A stretch of DNA of 64,000 nt from Paenibacillus taiwanensis DSM 18679 (GTDB taxonomy: Bacteria; Bacillota; Bacilli; Paenibacillales; Paenibacillaceae), in assembly GCF_000425125.1 (NCBI RefSeq), contig NZ_AULE01000024.1:124001-188000 (forward strand). The letters run 5' to 3'. Under the pieces are notes generated by a model. That model was not told the DNA's origin. It searched no databases and saw nothing but the letters and a program-made list of their open reading frames with translations. The translations under genes were made by a program, and so were the position numbers. Every line of letters begins with the position of its first letter. The first letter of the stretch is position 1. Positions 1-10,125 of the stretch are shown one piece after another.

Positions 1-1
1 A

Positions 2-214
2 AAGCCGCCAACTTGTCGATTTTACCCGACCTGTTCTGCGTATGCGCTGGAAGCGATAGAGATTCACGGGGCGGCAAAGGGAACCTGGCTCGCCGTGAAG
101 CGGATTGCCAAGTGTCATCCGTTTCACGCCGGTGGCGTTGATTTGGTGCCGCCGCGCAAGGGGAGCTCACCAATCGCTGCTCCTAGAACGGACCACTCTG
201 ACGGGCGTCCTTGA
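2..214 (+). CDS. yidD: YidD, membrane protein insertion efficiency factor (5' truncated by window edge)
   Basis: This is the 3' part of a gene whose start lies before the window. The frame beginning at base 2 reads [20 protein letters not shown] and later [10 protein letters not shown], then stops at TGA 212-214. The three cysteines, the CRFYPTCS-type core and the CHPFH motif are hallmarks of the YidD family. YidD is a small amphipathic peripheral membrane protein that helps YidC/Oxa1-type insertases place proteins in the inner membrane. The family is usually about 70-85 residues, so only the first 10-20 residues are missing. The C-terminal tail is polar and probably disordered. The stop codon overlaps the -35 box of the downstream metG promoter, so the two units are packed tightly. 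Confidence 0.9.
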   Translation, partial: KPPTCRFYPTCSAYALEAIEIHGAAKGTWLAVKRIAKCHPFHAGGVDLVPPRKGSSPIAAPRTDHSDGRP

Positions 215-240
215 CATCATTATAAGAAGTGAGCTATATT
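211..240 (+). promoter_or_regulatory. Sigma-A promoter for the metG T-box leader
   Basis: TTGACA at 211-216 and TATATT at 235-240 are separated by 18 bases. The -35 box overlaps the yidD stop codon at 212-214. It sits just before the first recognisable T-box leader elements, so it probably drives the metG transcript. Confidence 0.65.
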
Positions 241-246
241 GAGCAT

Positions 247-566
247 ATATGTATATGTTTGGCCAATGATGGGATGAGTACAAAGATGAACCATTGCAGA
301 GAGCCGGGTGGGCTGCGAGCCGGTATGGTGACGCTTTGGAAGATGGTCCTGGAGGTACTGGATGCAAGCGCCCTTTCAGGTGACTTCATAGTTGCTTGGA
401 ATAAGGTTGTAAGCATACGGCGGTTCATTCCCGTTAACGAATTTAGACGGCAAACCATATGCCGGCATAATGAAGCCATTTTTGATGGAAGCACATGAAG
501 AATGGAAATTTGGGTGGTACCACGTGAGTTCAAGCTCTCGTCCCAAGCGGATGAGGGTTTTTTTGC
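247..566 (+). promoter_or_regulatory. T-box riboswitch (methionine type) upstream of metG
   Basis: A tRNA-sensing leader lies between the promoter and metG. Stem I elements are visible: GAGTA near 275, AGAGAG near 298, and a GCCGGG/GCGAGCCGG stem near 303-322. The T-box sequence TGGGTGGTACCACG is at 511-524 and pairs with the free acceptor end of uncharged tRNA. A plausible specifier codon is ATG at 343-345, following GGAAG on the 3' side of stem I, which matches the methionyl-tRNA synthetase gene downstream. By the known mechanism, uncharged tRNA-Met would stabilise the antiterminator and allow read-through into metG. The exact 5' end and the specifier position are inferred by eye, not folded. 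Confidence 0.85.
535..566 (+). terminator. T-box leader terminator (attenuator)
   Basis: CTCTCGTCC (535-543) can pair with GGATGAGGG (548-556), with two G-U pairs, and is followed by a run of T at 557-564. It lies directly after the T-box sequence, as expected for the terminator that competes with the antiterminator. Confidence 0.85.
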
Positions 567-617
567 GTCTTTATTTCGTTATATACAGACAAGAAATAAA
601 GGGCTGCTACATGATAA

Positions 618-2642
<2,025 letters not shown>

Positions 2643-2658
2643 TTATAGAGACTTAAAT

Positions 2659-2706
2659 AACCTGTAGTCGGCACTCGATTGAAGAGTGGCGACTACAGGT
2701 TTTGTT
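2659..2706 (+). terminator. Rho-independent terminator after metG
   Basis: AACCTGTAGTCG pairs with CGACTACAGGTT around an inner CACTC/GAGTG stem, and a T-rich tract follows. It lies 17 bases past the metG stop. Confidence 0.9.
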
Positions 2707-2882
2707 GTTATGCGTGAGCGAATTTTACATAGGGAGACCTTTTGTCCTGTCTGTGATGTCATATTTGACGTCGACTAGATTAGTAGCTAATGCAAAAACG
2801 GGTCAGAATAAGGTGAACATGGAGTAAGCAGCTCATGAGGGGTGAATTTTTCATAATAAATACGCTCCTATAGGATTAGGCG

Positions 2883-2911
2883 TTGACAGAACGAAATAAG
2901 GTGCCTATAAT
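2883..2911 (+). promoter_or_regulatory. Sigma-A promoter of the znu operon
   Basis: A near-consensus promoter: TTGACA at 2883-2888 and TATAAT at 2906-2911 with exactly 17 bases between them. The Zur-type operator lies immediately downstream. The rest of the 342-base interval between metG and znuA shows no further gene. Confidence 0.85.
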
Positions 2912-2916
2912 CTTAA

Positions 2917-2931
2917 TAGTAATGATTACGA
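2917..2931 (+). promoter_or_regulatory. Zur box (zinc-dependent repressor operator)
   Basis: The palindrome GTAAT-G-ATTAC at 2919-2929 matches the core of the Bacillus Zur box (CGTAAT-N-ATTACG), with a GA following on the right side. It begins 6 bases after the -10 box, over the likely transcription start, so bound Zur would block initiation when zinc is plentiful. The zinc-uptake genes downstream fit this reading. No zur gene is in the window. Confidence 0.8.
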
Positions 2932-2984
2932 ATTAATTACTTTTATACAAAATAGAAGTCGGGATTGGAAAGGGAGAGATAAGA

Positions 2985-4001
2985 TTGAAAGCTGCATGGA
3001 TTGGAAAACAAAGGGGTATGCGAATAGTTCTGATGATGATTTTGAGTATGGCGCTGCTGGCTGCTGGATGCGGCAATACAAACAATAAGGGCATTGTGGA
3101 AGGCAAAGTGAACGTTGTTACTAGTTTTTATCCGCTTTACTTTTTGGTGAATGAAATAGGCGGAGATACTGTAAATACGATCAATCTGATTCCTGCTGGC
3201 GTTGAGCCCCATGACTGGACACCTAAAAGTCAAGATATTCAAAATGCATCACAGGCTCAATTGTTGATTGTTCAAGGTGCTGGCTTCGAGGGGTGGCTGG
3301 ATGATTTCAAGAAAGGTTTGGATGCACAATCAACTGTGCAGATTACTGAAGCGAGCAAGGGGATAGCGTTGATTACCGCAACAGGGGATGAGCATGAGGG
3401 GGAGGCTCACCAGCATGAAGAAGCGGAGGCAGGCCATGAGAATCATGAAGGTCACGAAGGTCATGATCACGATCATGGTGGCATAGATCCGCATACTTGG
3501 GTAAGTCCAAAATCCGCGCTCATTATGGCGCAAAACGTGAAGGATGCGCTAATTCAAGCTAATGTATCCCATAAGGCGGAGTATGATCAAAGGTATGAAA
3601 CACTTCATAAGAAATTAGTCGCGCTAGACCAGGAATATGTAGATTCTTTACAAAGTTTGAAAAAGCGTGAAATGGTCGTATCTCATCAAGCGTTTGGATA
3701 TTTATGTCGTGACTATAACCTTGCACAACATGCGATTATGGGTGTTTCTCCTGATGCTGAGCCACGCGCACAAGATTTAGTAAAGCTGTCGAAGCTGGTA
3801 AAAGAAGAAGGCATCAAATATATTTTCTTTGAAGAGCTAGTGTCTGATCAACTTGCCAAGACGTTGGCTGATGAAACGGGAGTCGAAACACTTGTGTTGA
3901 GTCCATTAGAAGGCTTGACCCAAGAGCAGGAGAAGGCAGGCGATAATTACATCACATTGATGGAACGTAATTTGCAAAATTTACTCCAAGCGCTACAATA
4001 G
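2985..4001 (+). CDS. znuA: Zinc ABC transporter, substrate-binding lipoprotein ZnuA/AdcA type
   Basis: Extracellular zinc-capturing lipoprotein of the cluster A-I (ZnuA/TroA) family, 338 residues. The N-terminus has a hydrophobic signal ending in the lipobox LAAGC (cysteine at about residue 29), so it should be lipid-anchored outside the membrane. A histidine- and acid-rich loop (about residues 129-167, containing HEGHEGHDHDHG) is typical of zinc rather than manganese binders. Other metal-site histidines are in GVEPHDWTP and DPHTWVSP. The start is a TTG at 2985 preceded by GGGAGAG; an internal ATG (residue 12) is a weaker alternative. It is the first gene of a znuA-znuC-znuB operon under a Zur-type operator. 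Confidence 0.93.
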   Translation: MKAAWIGKQRGMRIVLMMILSMALLAAGCGNTNNKGIVEGKVNVVTSFYPLYFLVNEIGGDTVNTINLIPAGVEPHDWTPKSQDIQNASQAQLLIVQGAGFEGWLDDFKKGLDAQSTVQITEASKGIALITATGDEHEGEAHQHEEAEAGHENHEGHEGHDHDHGGIDPHTWVSPKSALIMAQNVKDALIQANVSHKAEYDQRYETLHKKLVALDQEYVDSLQSLKKREMVVSHQAFGYLCRDYNLAQHAIMGVSPDAEPRAQDLVKLSKLVKEEGIKYIFFEELVSDQLAKTLADETGVETLVLSPLEGLTQEQEKAGDNYITLMERNLQNLLQALQ

Positions 4002-4038
4002 GAAAGATGGTAGTGAGGAGTAAGGAAGTGAGAGGACT

Positions 4039-4788
4039 ATGACAGACACAATTAACGCCTGCCACCAGCAGGTGATCACATTAGATCAAGTTGCTTATCA
4101 ATATGAAGACCAGAAAGTTTTTGAAGATATTAGCTTTGAAGTTAGAGAACGTGACTTTGTTGGTGTTATCGGTTCAAATGGAGCCGGAAAAACGACGCTG
4201 CTTCGTTTGATGGTTGGCTTGCTAAAACCAACAGCAGGCGAGGTTCGATTGTTCGGAACACCCATTCAACAGTTCAAAGACTGGGAGCGGATCGGTTATG
4301 TGCCGCAAAAGAACAGCTTTAACCCTTTATTTCCGGCAACGGTAATGGAAGTGGTGCAATCCGGCATGTATAACCGCCGCAACTTATTCCGGCGATTGTC
4401 TCGTGCCGACAAAGACAAATGTTTGGACGCGCTTGAAGTGATGCGTGTTACAGATTTGGCCGATAAGCGGATTGGAGCGTTATCGGGTGGACAGCAGCAG
4501 CGCGTATTTCTAGCTCGAGCTATGGTAAATAAGCCCGAGCTGCTTATTCTTGATGAGCCGACAGTGGGCATTGACACGGATACGCAAAAGGACTTCTTTA
4601 AGCTGCTTCAGCATTTGCATGAGCATCATCGCATGACATTTGTGATGGTGTCTCATGATTTGGATATGGTGAATGCATGGCTGGGCAAGGAGCCTGTGCA
4701 ATGCTGCGGCAAGTTTAACTTCTATCGTAAACATTCACACGAGAGGGAATGTGCACTGCCGAACTTGACGCACAGCGTCATGAGCTGA
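4039..4788 (+). CDS. znuC: Zinc ABC transporter, ATP-binding protein
   Basis: Cytoplasmic ATPase of the zinc importer, 249 residues. Walker A is GSNGAGKT (about residues 47-54), the signature is LSGGQQQR, Walker B is LLILDEP, and the switch histidine lies in VSHDLDM. The C-terminus carries cysteines and histidines (QCCG, KHSHERE), an extension common in Bacillales ZnuC/AdcC and possibly metal-responsive. It starts 37 bases after znuA and precedes the permease by 48 bases, so all three genes are probably co-transcribed. Manganese or iron use cannot be excluded from the ATPase alone; the Zur box and the histidine-rich binding protein favour zinc. Confidence 0.93.
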   Translation: MTDTINACHQQVITLDQVAYQYEDQKVFEDISFEVRERDFVGVIGSNGAGKTTLLRLMVGLLKPTAGEVRLFGTPIQQFKDWERIGYVPQKNSFNPLFPATVMEVVQSGMYNRRNLFRRLSRADKDKCLDALEVMRVTDLADKRIGALSGGQQQRVFLARAMVNKPELLILDEPTVGIDTDTQKDFFKLLQHLHEHHRMTFVMVSHDLDMVNAWLGKEPVQCCGKFNFYRKHSHERECALPNLTHSVMS

Positions 4789-4836
4789 GGTCAGTATCCC
4801 TAGAATAACGATAGAAGAGAGATAAGAGGAGATTAT

Positions 4837-5646
4837 ATGCTTATTGACATTATAACGTCACAATTTTTTCAAAAGGCACTTATAGGCGGGCTGCTTATCG
4901 GTATTACTGCACCCTTGATGGGTATCTTTCTAGTATTACGGCGTCTTTCCATGATAGGCGACACGTTGGCTCATGTGACGATAGCCGGAGTTGCGCTTGG
5001 ATTTCTAATCGGTATTTATCCGTTAGCAGGTGGACTTATATTTGCGCTGCTTGGTTCGATTGCAATTGAGAAGCTAAGAAAAGCTTATAAAACATATGCG
5101 GAGTTGTCTATTGCCGTCATTATGTCAGGCGGAGTCGCGCTTGCTTCTTTGTTTTTTACGCTTGGCAAGAGCTTTAACGCCAATGTCACAAACTATTTTT
5201 TTGGAAGCATATATACGTTAAATTGGATGGACATCTCGGTCGTTGGTGGTGTAACGCTGATCGTAATCGGGTTTATGGTCATCTTTTGGAAGGAAATGTT
5301 TCTATTAACGTTTGATGAGGATGCCGCCGCGGTAAATGGATTGCCTGTACGTTGGTTTAATCTTGCCTTGACGGTGCTTACCGCACTAGTTATAAGTGCC
5401 GCAATCAAAATCGTAGGTGCTTTACTTGTATCGGCATTGCTAACGATTCCCGTTGCTACGAGCCTGCTCGTGGCCCGCAGCTTTAAGAAAGCGATTATCG
5501 CATCTGTGTTTGTATCTGAATTTGCAGTGGTAGCTGGACTTATTACGGCCGGTGTATGGAATTTGGCTCCAGGTGCTACTATTGTGTTGATCCTAATTGC
5601 CGTTCTTATTTTTACTCTGCTTGTGCGTCGTGGAGTAAAGGTATAA
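4837..5646 (+). CDS. znuB: Zinc ABC transporter, permease
   Basis: Integral membrane subunit of the ABC-3 (ZnuB/AdcB) family, 269 residues with about eight predicted hydrophobic segments. The conserved family stretch RRLSMIGDTLAHVTIAGVA near residues 35-55 is the coupling and transport region. It pairs with the ATPase just upstream and receives zinc from the lipoprotein. The start ATG at 4837 follows AGAGGAG at good spacing. There is no strong terminator before the next gene, 74 bases on, so some read-through into the CcdA-like gene is possible. Confidence 0.93.
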   Translation: MLIDIITSQFFQKALIGGLLIGITAPLMGIFLVLRRLSMIGDTLAHVTIAGVALGFLIGIYPLAGGLIFALLGSIAIEKLRKAYKTYAELSIAVIMSGGVALASLFFTLGKSFNANVTNYFFGSIYTLNWMDISVVGGVTLIVIGFMVIFWKEMFLLTFDEDAAAVNGLPVRWFNLALTVLTALVISAAIKIVGALLVSALLTIPVATSLLVARSFKKAIIASVFVSEFAVVAGLITAGVWNLAPGATIVLILIAVLIFTLLVRRGVKV

Positions 5647-5720
5647 ACTAGTGATAAGTGCACATTACCGTATTTTACAAGTTAACGGCGTGCAATGACT
5701 AGAAGGTGGAGGCAGACTTC

Positions 5721-6437
5721 ATGACTGTAACGATATGGGTTGCGTTTTGGGCGGGGATGGTGTCCTTTATTTCACCATGTTGCCTGCCGCTATATCCTTC
5801 CTATATTTCCGTCATAACGGGAATGTCGGTTAATCAACTGAAAAACGAACGCTCCAAGCGCGAAGTAAGATGGAAAACAATGACGCATACGTTGTTTTTT
5901 ATTTTGGGATTTAGTGCGGTGTTTTACACGCTTGGACTTAGTGCGGGTGTTTTTGGTTCTTTGCTTGTACAGTATCGTGATCTTGTAAGGCAGATTGCTG
6001 GAATTATCATTATTGTGATGGGTCTGTTTTTAGTAGGCGTGTTTAAGCCTCATATGCTAATGAAAGAGCGAAAGTGGGAGATTGCAGGTAAAAGAGGCAG
6101 CTACTTCGGCTCCTTTTTATTTGGGATTGGATTTTCTGCGGGCTGGTCTCCTTGTGTAGGACCTATACTAGGTGCGATTTTATCTTTAGCGACACAAGAG
6201 CCGGATTCTTGGTTTTGGCTCTCTACCGCGTATGCGTTAGGATTTGCGATTCCGTTCTTTGTACTTGCCTTTTTTATCGGGTCCACTCGCTGGCTGACGA
6301 AATACTCCGCGCCTTTAATGAAGGTCGGAGGCGTCCTCATGATTATAATGGGTGTACTGCTGTTTACGGATCAACTAACAGATATTAATATTTGGTTGCT
6401 GAAACTGTCTCCTCAATGGCTGATTGACCTTACATAA
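5721..6437 (+). CDS. CcdA/DsbD-type thiol-disulfide transmembrane protein
   Basis: A membrane protein of the CcdA family that passes reducing equivalents from cytoplasmic thioredoxin to extracytoplasmic thiol proteins, used in cytochrome c maturation and spore cortex or disulfide management. The expected paired-cysteine sites are FISPCCLPLYPSY in the first hydrophobic segment and GWSPCVGPILG in the fourth; about six membrane segments are visible. The start was moved to the ATG at 5721, which has AAGGTGGAGG 9 bases upstream; a GTG at 5706 lies inside that binding site. The 238-residue length is normal. It follows the zinc operon by 74 bases, though a functional link to zinc is not evident. Confidence 0.85.
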   Translation: MTVTIWVAFWAGMVSFISPCCLPLYPSYISVITGMSVNQLKNERSKREVRWKTMTHTLFFILGFSAVFYTLGLSAGVFGSLLVQYRDLVRQIAGIIIIVMGLFLVGVFKPHMLMKERKWEIAGKRGSYFGSFLFGIGFSAGWSPCVGPILGAILSLATQEPDSWFWLSTAYALGFAIPFFVLAFFIGSTRWLTKYSAPLMKVGGVLMIIMGVLLFTDQLTDINIWLLKLSPQWLIDLT

Positions 6438-6466
6438 GGCAACTTATAGTCTCTATATGCGATAGA

Positions 6467-6520
6467 ATAGCCATTTAGGCGCTGTGCTTGTTTACTTTGG
6501 CACCGCACTTTATGGCTATT
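6467..6520. terminator. Convergent terminator between the CcdA-like gene and splB
   Basis: AATAGCCAT (6467-6475) and ATGGCTATT (6512-6520) form an inverted repeat between two convergent genes, with T-rich sequence on the plus side. It probably serves both strands, though the loop is long. Confidence 0.6.
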
Positions 6521-6548
6521 GTTGTATTATAATCAGTTATCTCCCAAT

Positions 6549-7634
6549 CTAAGTAAAATACAATATACGTGCAGTCGGAAAATGATGATAGATTCGTTCA
6601 GAAATAAAGGATTTCAGCAGCGTAGCTTGTTCATCAGGGTATACATATTTCCCTTGCCCCCAGCGGCCCCATTTGTATTTGCGTTCTTCCTCGTTCATGA
6701 TCAGCTTAGAGTTCGGATAACGTTTTTTGATAACAGACTTGGCTGTTTTCGTAAAACGGTGCTGAATTAACTCAAACGATAAATCCCACGTCGCTTCTTC
6801 AGGTAATGCTTCTGCCAGCCTTTCTAACAGCTGTGCGTATCCCGCTTCCCAGCCGTCATACCAATAAATAGGTGCGATTATAAATCCAAGCGGATATCCG
6901 GCGCGCGCAATTTTACCGGCTGCTTGAATACGTTCTTCAAAGCGGGAAGTTCCAGGTTCAAAGTGTTTGATTACATAATCTGCATTGATGCTGAATCGGA
7001 CATCTGTTCTTTTTTGATGCGCTAATTGCAGCAATGGCTCTACATGATGGTACTTTGTCACAAATCTTAGTTTACCGAATTCCTCAGCTGCCATACGTAC
7101 AATGAGGTCTGATAAATTTCCTGTAATATGCTCCAAGCTTAGCGGATCGGATGTGCAGGATGCCTCAAAGCGGGTTAGGTCAGGCTTACGTTCTTCGATA
7201 TAGTGCTTTGCTGCGTTCCAAATATCGTCTGTATTTACATACACACGAATGTAAGGTTTGCTGCCTAACGTCGTTTGCAAATAACAATAATGACAATGTC
7301 CGATACAGCCCGTTCCAATCGGAATGGCATACTCGGCCGATGGCTTAGATTGGTCAAACGTTAACGTTTTACGGATTCCTACTACAAGCGTACGTTTTGC
7401 CATCCGATACTTTTCCAGTTCACCCTCGCCAGGCAGGTTCGTAATTCGATTGTGAGAAGTCGTCATCAAATATTCAATCCCCTGCTCTTTCACCCATGCC
7501 ATAATATGCTGGCCTTTCGGATATTGAAGGGCATCGGGTTCAAAGTACACAAGATCGGGCACAAATGCGGGTGTTTCTTTTCGTATTCGTTTGGTTCGCT
7601 GCTTATTAATTGAGGATGTGTTGGGCATAGACAT
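6549..7634 (-). CDS. splB: Spore photoproduct lyase
   Basis: Radical SAM enzyme that directly reverses the thymine dimer 'spore photoproduct' in DNA during germination. The 361-residue product has the CX3CX2C iron-sulfur motif (C110, C114, C117 in GCIGHCHYC), and the cysteine in FEASCTSD corresponds in context to the family's conserved hydrogen-donor cysteine. The start was chosen at the ATG at 7634, which has GGAGG 7 bases upstream; a longer frame from 7661 has no such site. It is transcribed convergently with the CcdA-like gene and divergently from mntR. It is normally a forespore (sigma-G) gene, but I could not recognise a sigma-G promoter with confidence. Confidence 0.95.
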   Translation of the reverse strand: MSMPNTSSINKQRTKRIRKETPAFVPDLVYFEPDALQYPKGQHIMAWVKEQGIEYLMTTSHNRITNLPGEGELEKYRMAKRTLVVGIRKTLTFDQSKPSAEYAIPIGTGCIGHCHYCYLQTTLGSKPYIRVYVNTDDIWNAAKHYIEERKPDLTRFEASCTSDPLSLEHITGNLSDLIVRMAAEEFGKLRFVTKYHHVEPLLQLAHQKRTDVRFSINADYVIKHFEPGTSRFEERIQAAGKIARAGYPLGFIIAPIYWYDGWEAGYAQLLERLAEALPEEATWDLSFELIQHRFTKTAKSVIKKRYPNSKLIMNEEERKYKWGRWGQGKYVYPDEQATLLKSFISERIYHHFPTARILYFT

Positions 7635-7742
7635 ACGTAAACCTCCAATAGGTTGAGTCATAGCAGGATATCATTAGCTGCTGTTAGCTTGCACTAAAGC
7701 GAGTGAAATATTGTCTGGTAAATGTCGAAATAGGTATCAAGG

Positions 7743-7771
7743 TTGAACTTGGGCAAAGAACCATGTAAAAT
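7743..7771 (+). promoter_or_regulatory. Probable sigma-A promoter of mntR
   Basis: TTGAAC at 7743-7748 and TAAAAT at 7766-7771 with a 17-base spacer, 58 bases before the mntR start. Confidence 0.55.
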
Positions 7772-7829
7772 AAAAGAGGTCGTTTTATTAAGACTGTGTT
7801 GAAATGGATGTAAGAAATGAGGGAATAAG

Positions 7830-8255
7830 TTGCCTACACCAAGCATGGAAGATTATTTAGAGCGCATCTACAAATTAATCGATGAAAAAGGATACGCACG
7901 TGTGTCTGATATCGCGGAGGGACTCGAGGTTCATCCATCATCGGTTACAAAGATGATCCAGAAGTTGGACAAGGATCAGTATCTGATCTATGAGAAGTAT
8001 CGTGGATTGGTACTTACAAGCAAGGGCAAGAAGATCGGAAAGCGCTTGGTTGATCGGCATGAGTTGTTGGAGCAATTTCTTTCCATTATAGGTGTGCAAG
8101 AGGAGCACATTTATACAGACGTCGAAGGTATCGAACACCATTTAAGTTCGGATTCCATAAATTGTATTGCGTCACTGGTTGAATATTTTAATCGTGAGCC
8201 AGAGCGGCTGCAAGTATTACGCGGCATCCGCAGCGAATTGGACAACGAATCGTAA
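7830..8255 (+). CDS. mntR: Manganese-responsive transcriptional regulator MntR
   Basis: DtxR-family winged-helix repressor that shuts off manganese uptake genes when Mn(II) is abundant. The 141-residue sequence is close to B. subtilis MntR throughout, and the metal ligands known from that protein are kept at the same positions: D8, E11, H77, E99, E102 and H103. The start is the TTG at 7830, since the protein then begins [14 protein letters not shown], as the family does; the ribosome site (GAGGG) is modest. It is followed by a strong terminator and sits upstream of the yqhO-like patatin, as in B. subtilis, with a secreted glycosidase gene inserted between. Confidence 0.96.
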   Translation: MPTPSMEDYLERIYKLIDEKGYARVSDIAEGLEVHPSSVTKMIQKLDKDQYLIYEKYRGLVLTSKGKKIGKRLVDRHELLEQFLSIIGVQEEHIYTDVEGIEHHLSSDSINCIASLVEYFNREPERLQVLRGIRSELDNES

Positions 8256-8291
8256 AAGATCTGTTTCTTGCGAAACAGATCTTTTATTTTT
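8254..8291 (+). terminator. Rho-independent terminator after mntR
   Basis: AAAAGATCTGTTTC (8254-8267) pairs perfectly with GAAACAGATCTTTT (8272-8285) around a 4-base loop, followed by T-rich sequence. Confidence 0.93.
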
Positions 8292-8392
8292 TGCGTCTAT
8301 ATATAAGAGCCTATTTAATCATTATTTGGTTGTGATTCATAGACTCTGTGAAACTAGCATTAGCAATACATACAGAATGGGAGAATTGCATA

Positions 8393-9973
8393 ATGAACAA
8401 ATGGAAACACAAACTGGTGGCGATACTCGCAGCGGTGACGATATGCACAGCAATGATGCCGACTCCTAATGTGCAGGCGAAAGAAGAGATTAAGATCTTT
8501 GTCGATAGCAAGCGACTGGTATCTGATGTTGCACCCTATCTTGTGCCTGGCAAAAATGTTACGATGCTGCCCTTTCGCGCAATTGGAGAAGGGCTAGGTG
8601 CTGACGTTACTTGGAGTCCTAGTACACGTGGGGTAGAGTTTAGAAAAGGTGACAAGACCATTACACTGACATTAGGTGAGAAAAGGGCACTCGTCAATGG
8701 TACGCATGTGGCATTGGAAGTCGGAGCCGAAATGAAATCGGGGCGGACGATGGTGCCGCTGCGTTTTATTGGGGAAAGTCTTGGCGTGCAAGTCAATTGG
8801 GACCCGCTGCTTCAATCGGTGAGCTTGGTAACTGGCGAAGGGATGGAGCAGTCTGCTGCCGGTTTGCGTGCAACATGGATTTCATCGGTATACAATATCG
8901 ATTGGCCGAGTGATCCACGCAAAGGATTTGACAAGTTGAAGCAACAGCAAGACTTCACGACGATGTTAGATCAGCTGCAGCAGATGGGGCTAAACGCTAT
9001 TTTCGTCCAAGTACGGCCGACAGCGGACTCTTTTTATCCTTCCAAGCTGCTTCCTTGGTCTGAATGGTTGACAGGTAAGCAGGGGCAAGATCCCGGATAT
9101 GACCCGCTTGCGTTTATGATAGAGGAAACGCATAAGCGTGGGATGAAGTTCCATGCATGGTTTAATCCGTATCGTATTAGCGTTCAAACGGACCTGAACA
9201 AGCTTGTAAGTGATCATCCCGCACGTCAACATCCAGATTGGGTCGTTAAGCACAAAAATACACTTTTATTTGATCCAGGAGTTCCGGCAGTACGCAACTT
9301 TATTATGGATTCTGTTATGGAGGTAGTGAACAACTACGACGTAGATGGGGTTCATTTTGATGATTACTTCTATCCTTATGGTCAAGAAGCCGAGCCGTTT
9401 AAGGATGACGCATCTTATCGCACTTATAACAAAGTATATAACAGCAAAGAAGAATGGCGTCGTAACAACGTCAATCAATTCGTACAAGCAATGGATAGTA
9501 AAATTCATCGCGCAAAGCCTAACGTTTCGTTTGGAATCAGTCCGTTTGGTGTATGGCGTAATGCGTCTGTAGACCCAACTGGATCAAATACGAATGCTGG
9601 TGTTACGAGTTATGACTCTTTGAGCGCAGATGTACGACACTGGATTCAAAATGGCTGGATTGATTATGTTGCACCACAAATCTACTGGCATATCGGCCAT
9701 AAAGCTGCTTCTTACGATACGCTAGTTCAGTGGTGGGTGAAGGAAACCGAAGGAACGGGTGTTGATCTTTATATTGGTCATGCTGCTTACAAACTGGCGG
9801 ATGCAAATGAGAAGGATTGGGCGTCAGCGGACGTATTAATCAAACAGTTAAAGTACAATGAACAGTTCAGTTCGGTTAATGGTGACATTTATTTTAGTGC
9901 TAAAGATTTGATCCGTAACACGAAACAAGTGGGAGATTCGTTACAGCAATATTATGAGAATCAGGAAAAGTAA
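8393..9973 (+). CDS. Secreted glycoside hydrolase-like protein (GHL10/DUF187) with copper-amine-oxidase-like N-terminal domain
   Basis: Predicted exported 526-residue protein. Residues 1-30 form a signal peptide (basic MNKWKHK, hydrophobic core, cleavage near VQA-KE). Residues of about 35-150 form a copper amine oxidase N-terminal-like repeat pair (two copies of a pattern with MLPFRAIGEGLG and MVPLRFIGESLG), a wall-associated domain frequent in Paenibacillus. From about residue 160 it is a GHL10/YngK-type TIM barrel (FVQVRPTADSFYPS, WFNPYRIS, VDGVHFDDYFYP). The family is assumed to act on cell-wall or surface glycans, but its substrate is not established. The ATG at 8393 was preferred to an upstream in-frame GTG because the signal peptide then begins properly. 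The gene is monocistronic by context. Confidence 0.88.
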   Translation: MNKWKHKLVAILAAVTICTAMMPTPNVQAKEEIKIFVDSKRLVSDVAPYLVPGKNVTMLPFRAIGEGLGADVTWSPSTRGVEFRKGDKTITLTLGEKRALVNGTHVALEVGAEMKSGRTMVPLRFIGESLGVQVNWDPLLQSVSLVTGEGMEQSAAGLRATWISSVYNIDWPSDPRKGFDKLKQQQDFTTMLDQLQQMGLNAIFVQVRPTADSFYPSKLLPWSEWLTGKQGQDPGYDPLAFMIEETHKRGMKFHAWFNPYRISVQTDLNKLVSDHPARQHPDWVVKHKNTLLFDPGVPAVRNFIMDSVMEVVNNYDVDGVHFDDYFYPYGQEAEPFKDDASYRTYNKVYNSKEEWRRNNVNQFVQAMDSKIHRAKPNVSFGISPFGVWRNASVDPTGSNTNAGVTSYDSLSADVRHWIQNGWIDYVAPQIYWHIGHKAASYDTLVQWWVKETEGTGVDLYIGHAAYKLADANEKDWASADVLIKQLKYNEQFSSVNGDIYFSAKDLIRNTKQVGDSLQQYYENQEK

Positions 9974-10018
9974 CGTCTCACCAGTCAGGATAACGTTTTA
10001 GCCAGGCCAACAATGTAT

Positions 10019-10113
10019 ACGAGTCATATAGATGATGGGTGTATGACTTCGTATCATAACCTTTCCCGAGCAGGCATACATAACAATATGTAGCACTCAA
10101 AGTCCGCTCGGGA
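10019..10113 (+). other. Tandem hairpins in the leader of the patatin gene
   Basis: Two inverted repeats occupy the 152-base gap. ACGAGTCATA (10019-10028) pairs with TATGACTTCGT (10042-10052), and TCCCGAGC (10064-10071) pairs with GCTCGGGA (10106-10113). The right arm of the second stem overlaps the start of the GGGAGGG ribosome-binding site, so the stem could limit translation of the next gene. Neither has a clear T run, so terminator function is doubtful. Confidence 0.4.
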
Positions 10114-10125
10114 GGGCATACCGAT

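Noticed and set aside
229-533. Open frames on both strands inside the metG leader
   Set aside because: They lie wholly within the T-box RNA region, which carries its own clear structure, and resemble no protein family.
5193-5663. Long antisense frame opposite znuB and similar antisense frames elsewhere (for example 35047-35793, 61333-62184)
   Set aside because: They mirror strongly supported genes on the other strand, have low-complexity translations and lack ribosome sites.
7723-7729. Single TGTCGAA (0A box) between splB and mntR
   Set aside because: A lone 7-base match is expected several times by chance in 64 kb, and it is not paired or placed on a recognised promoter.
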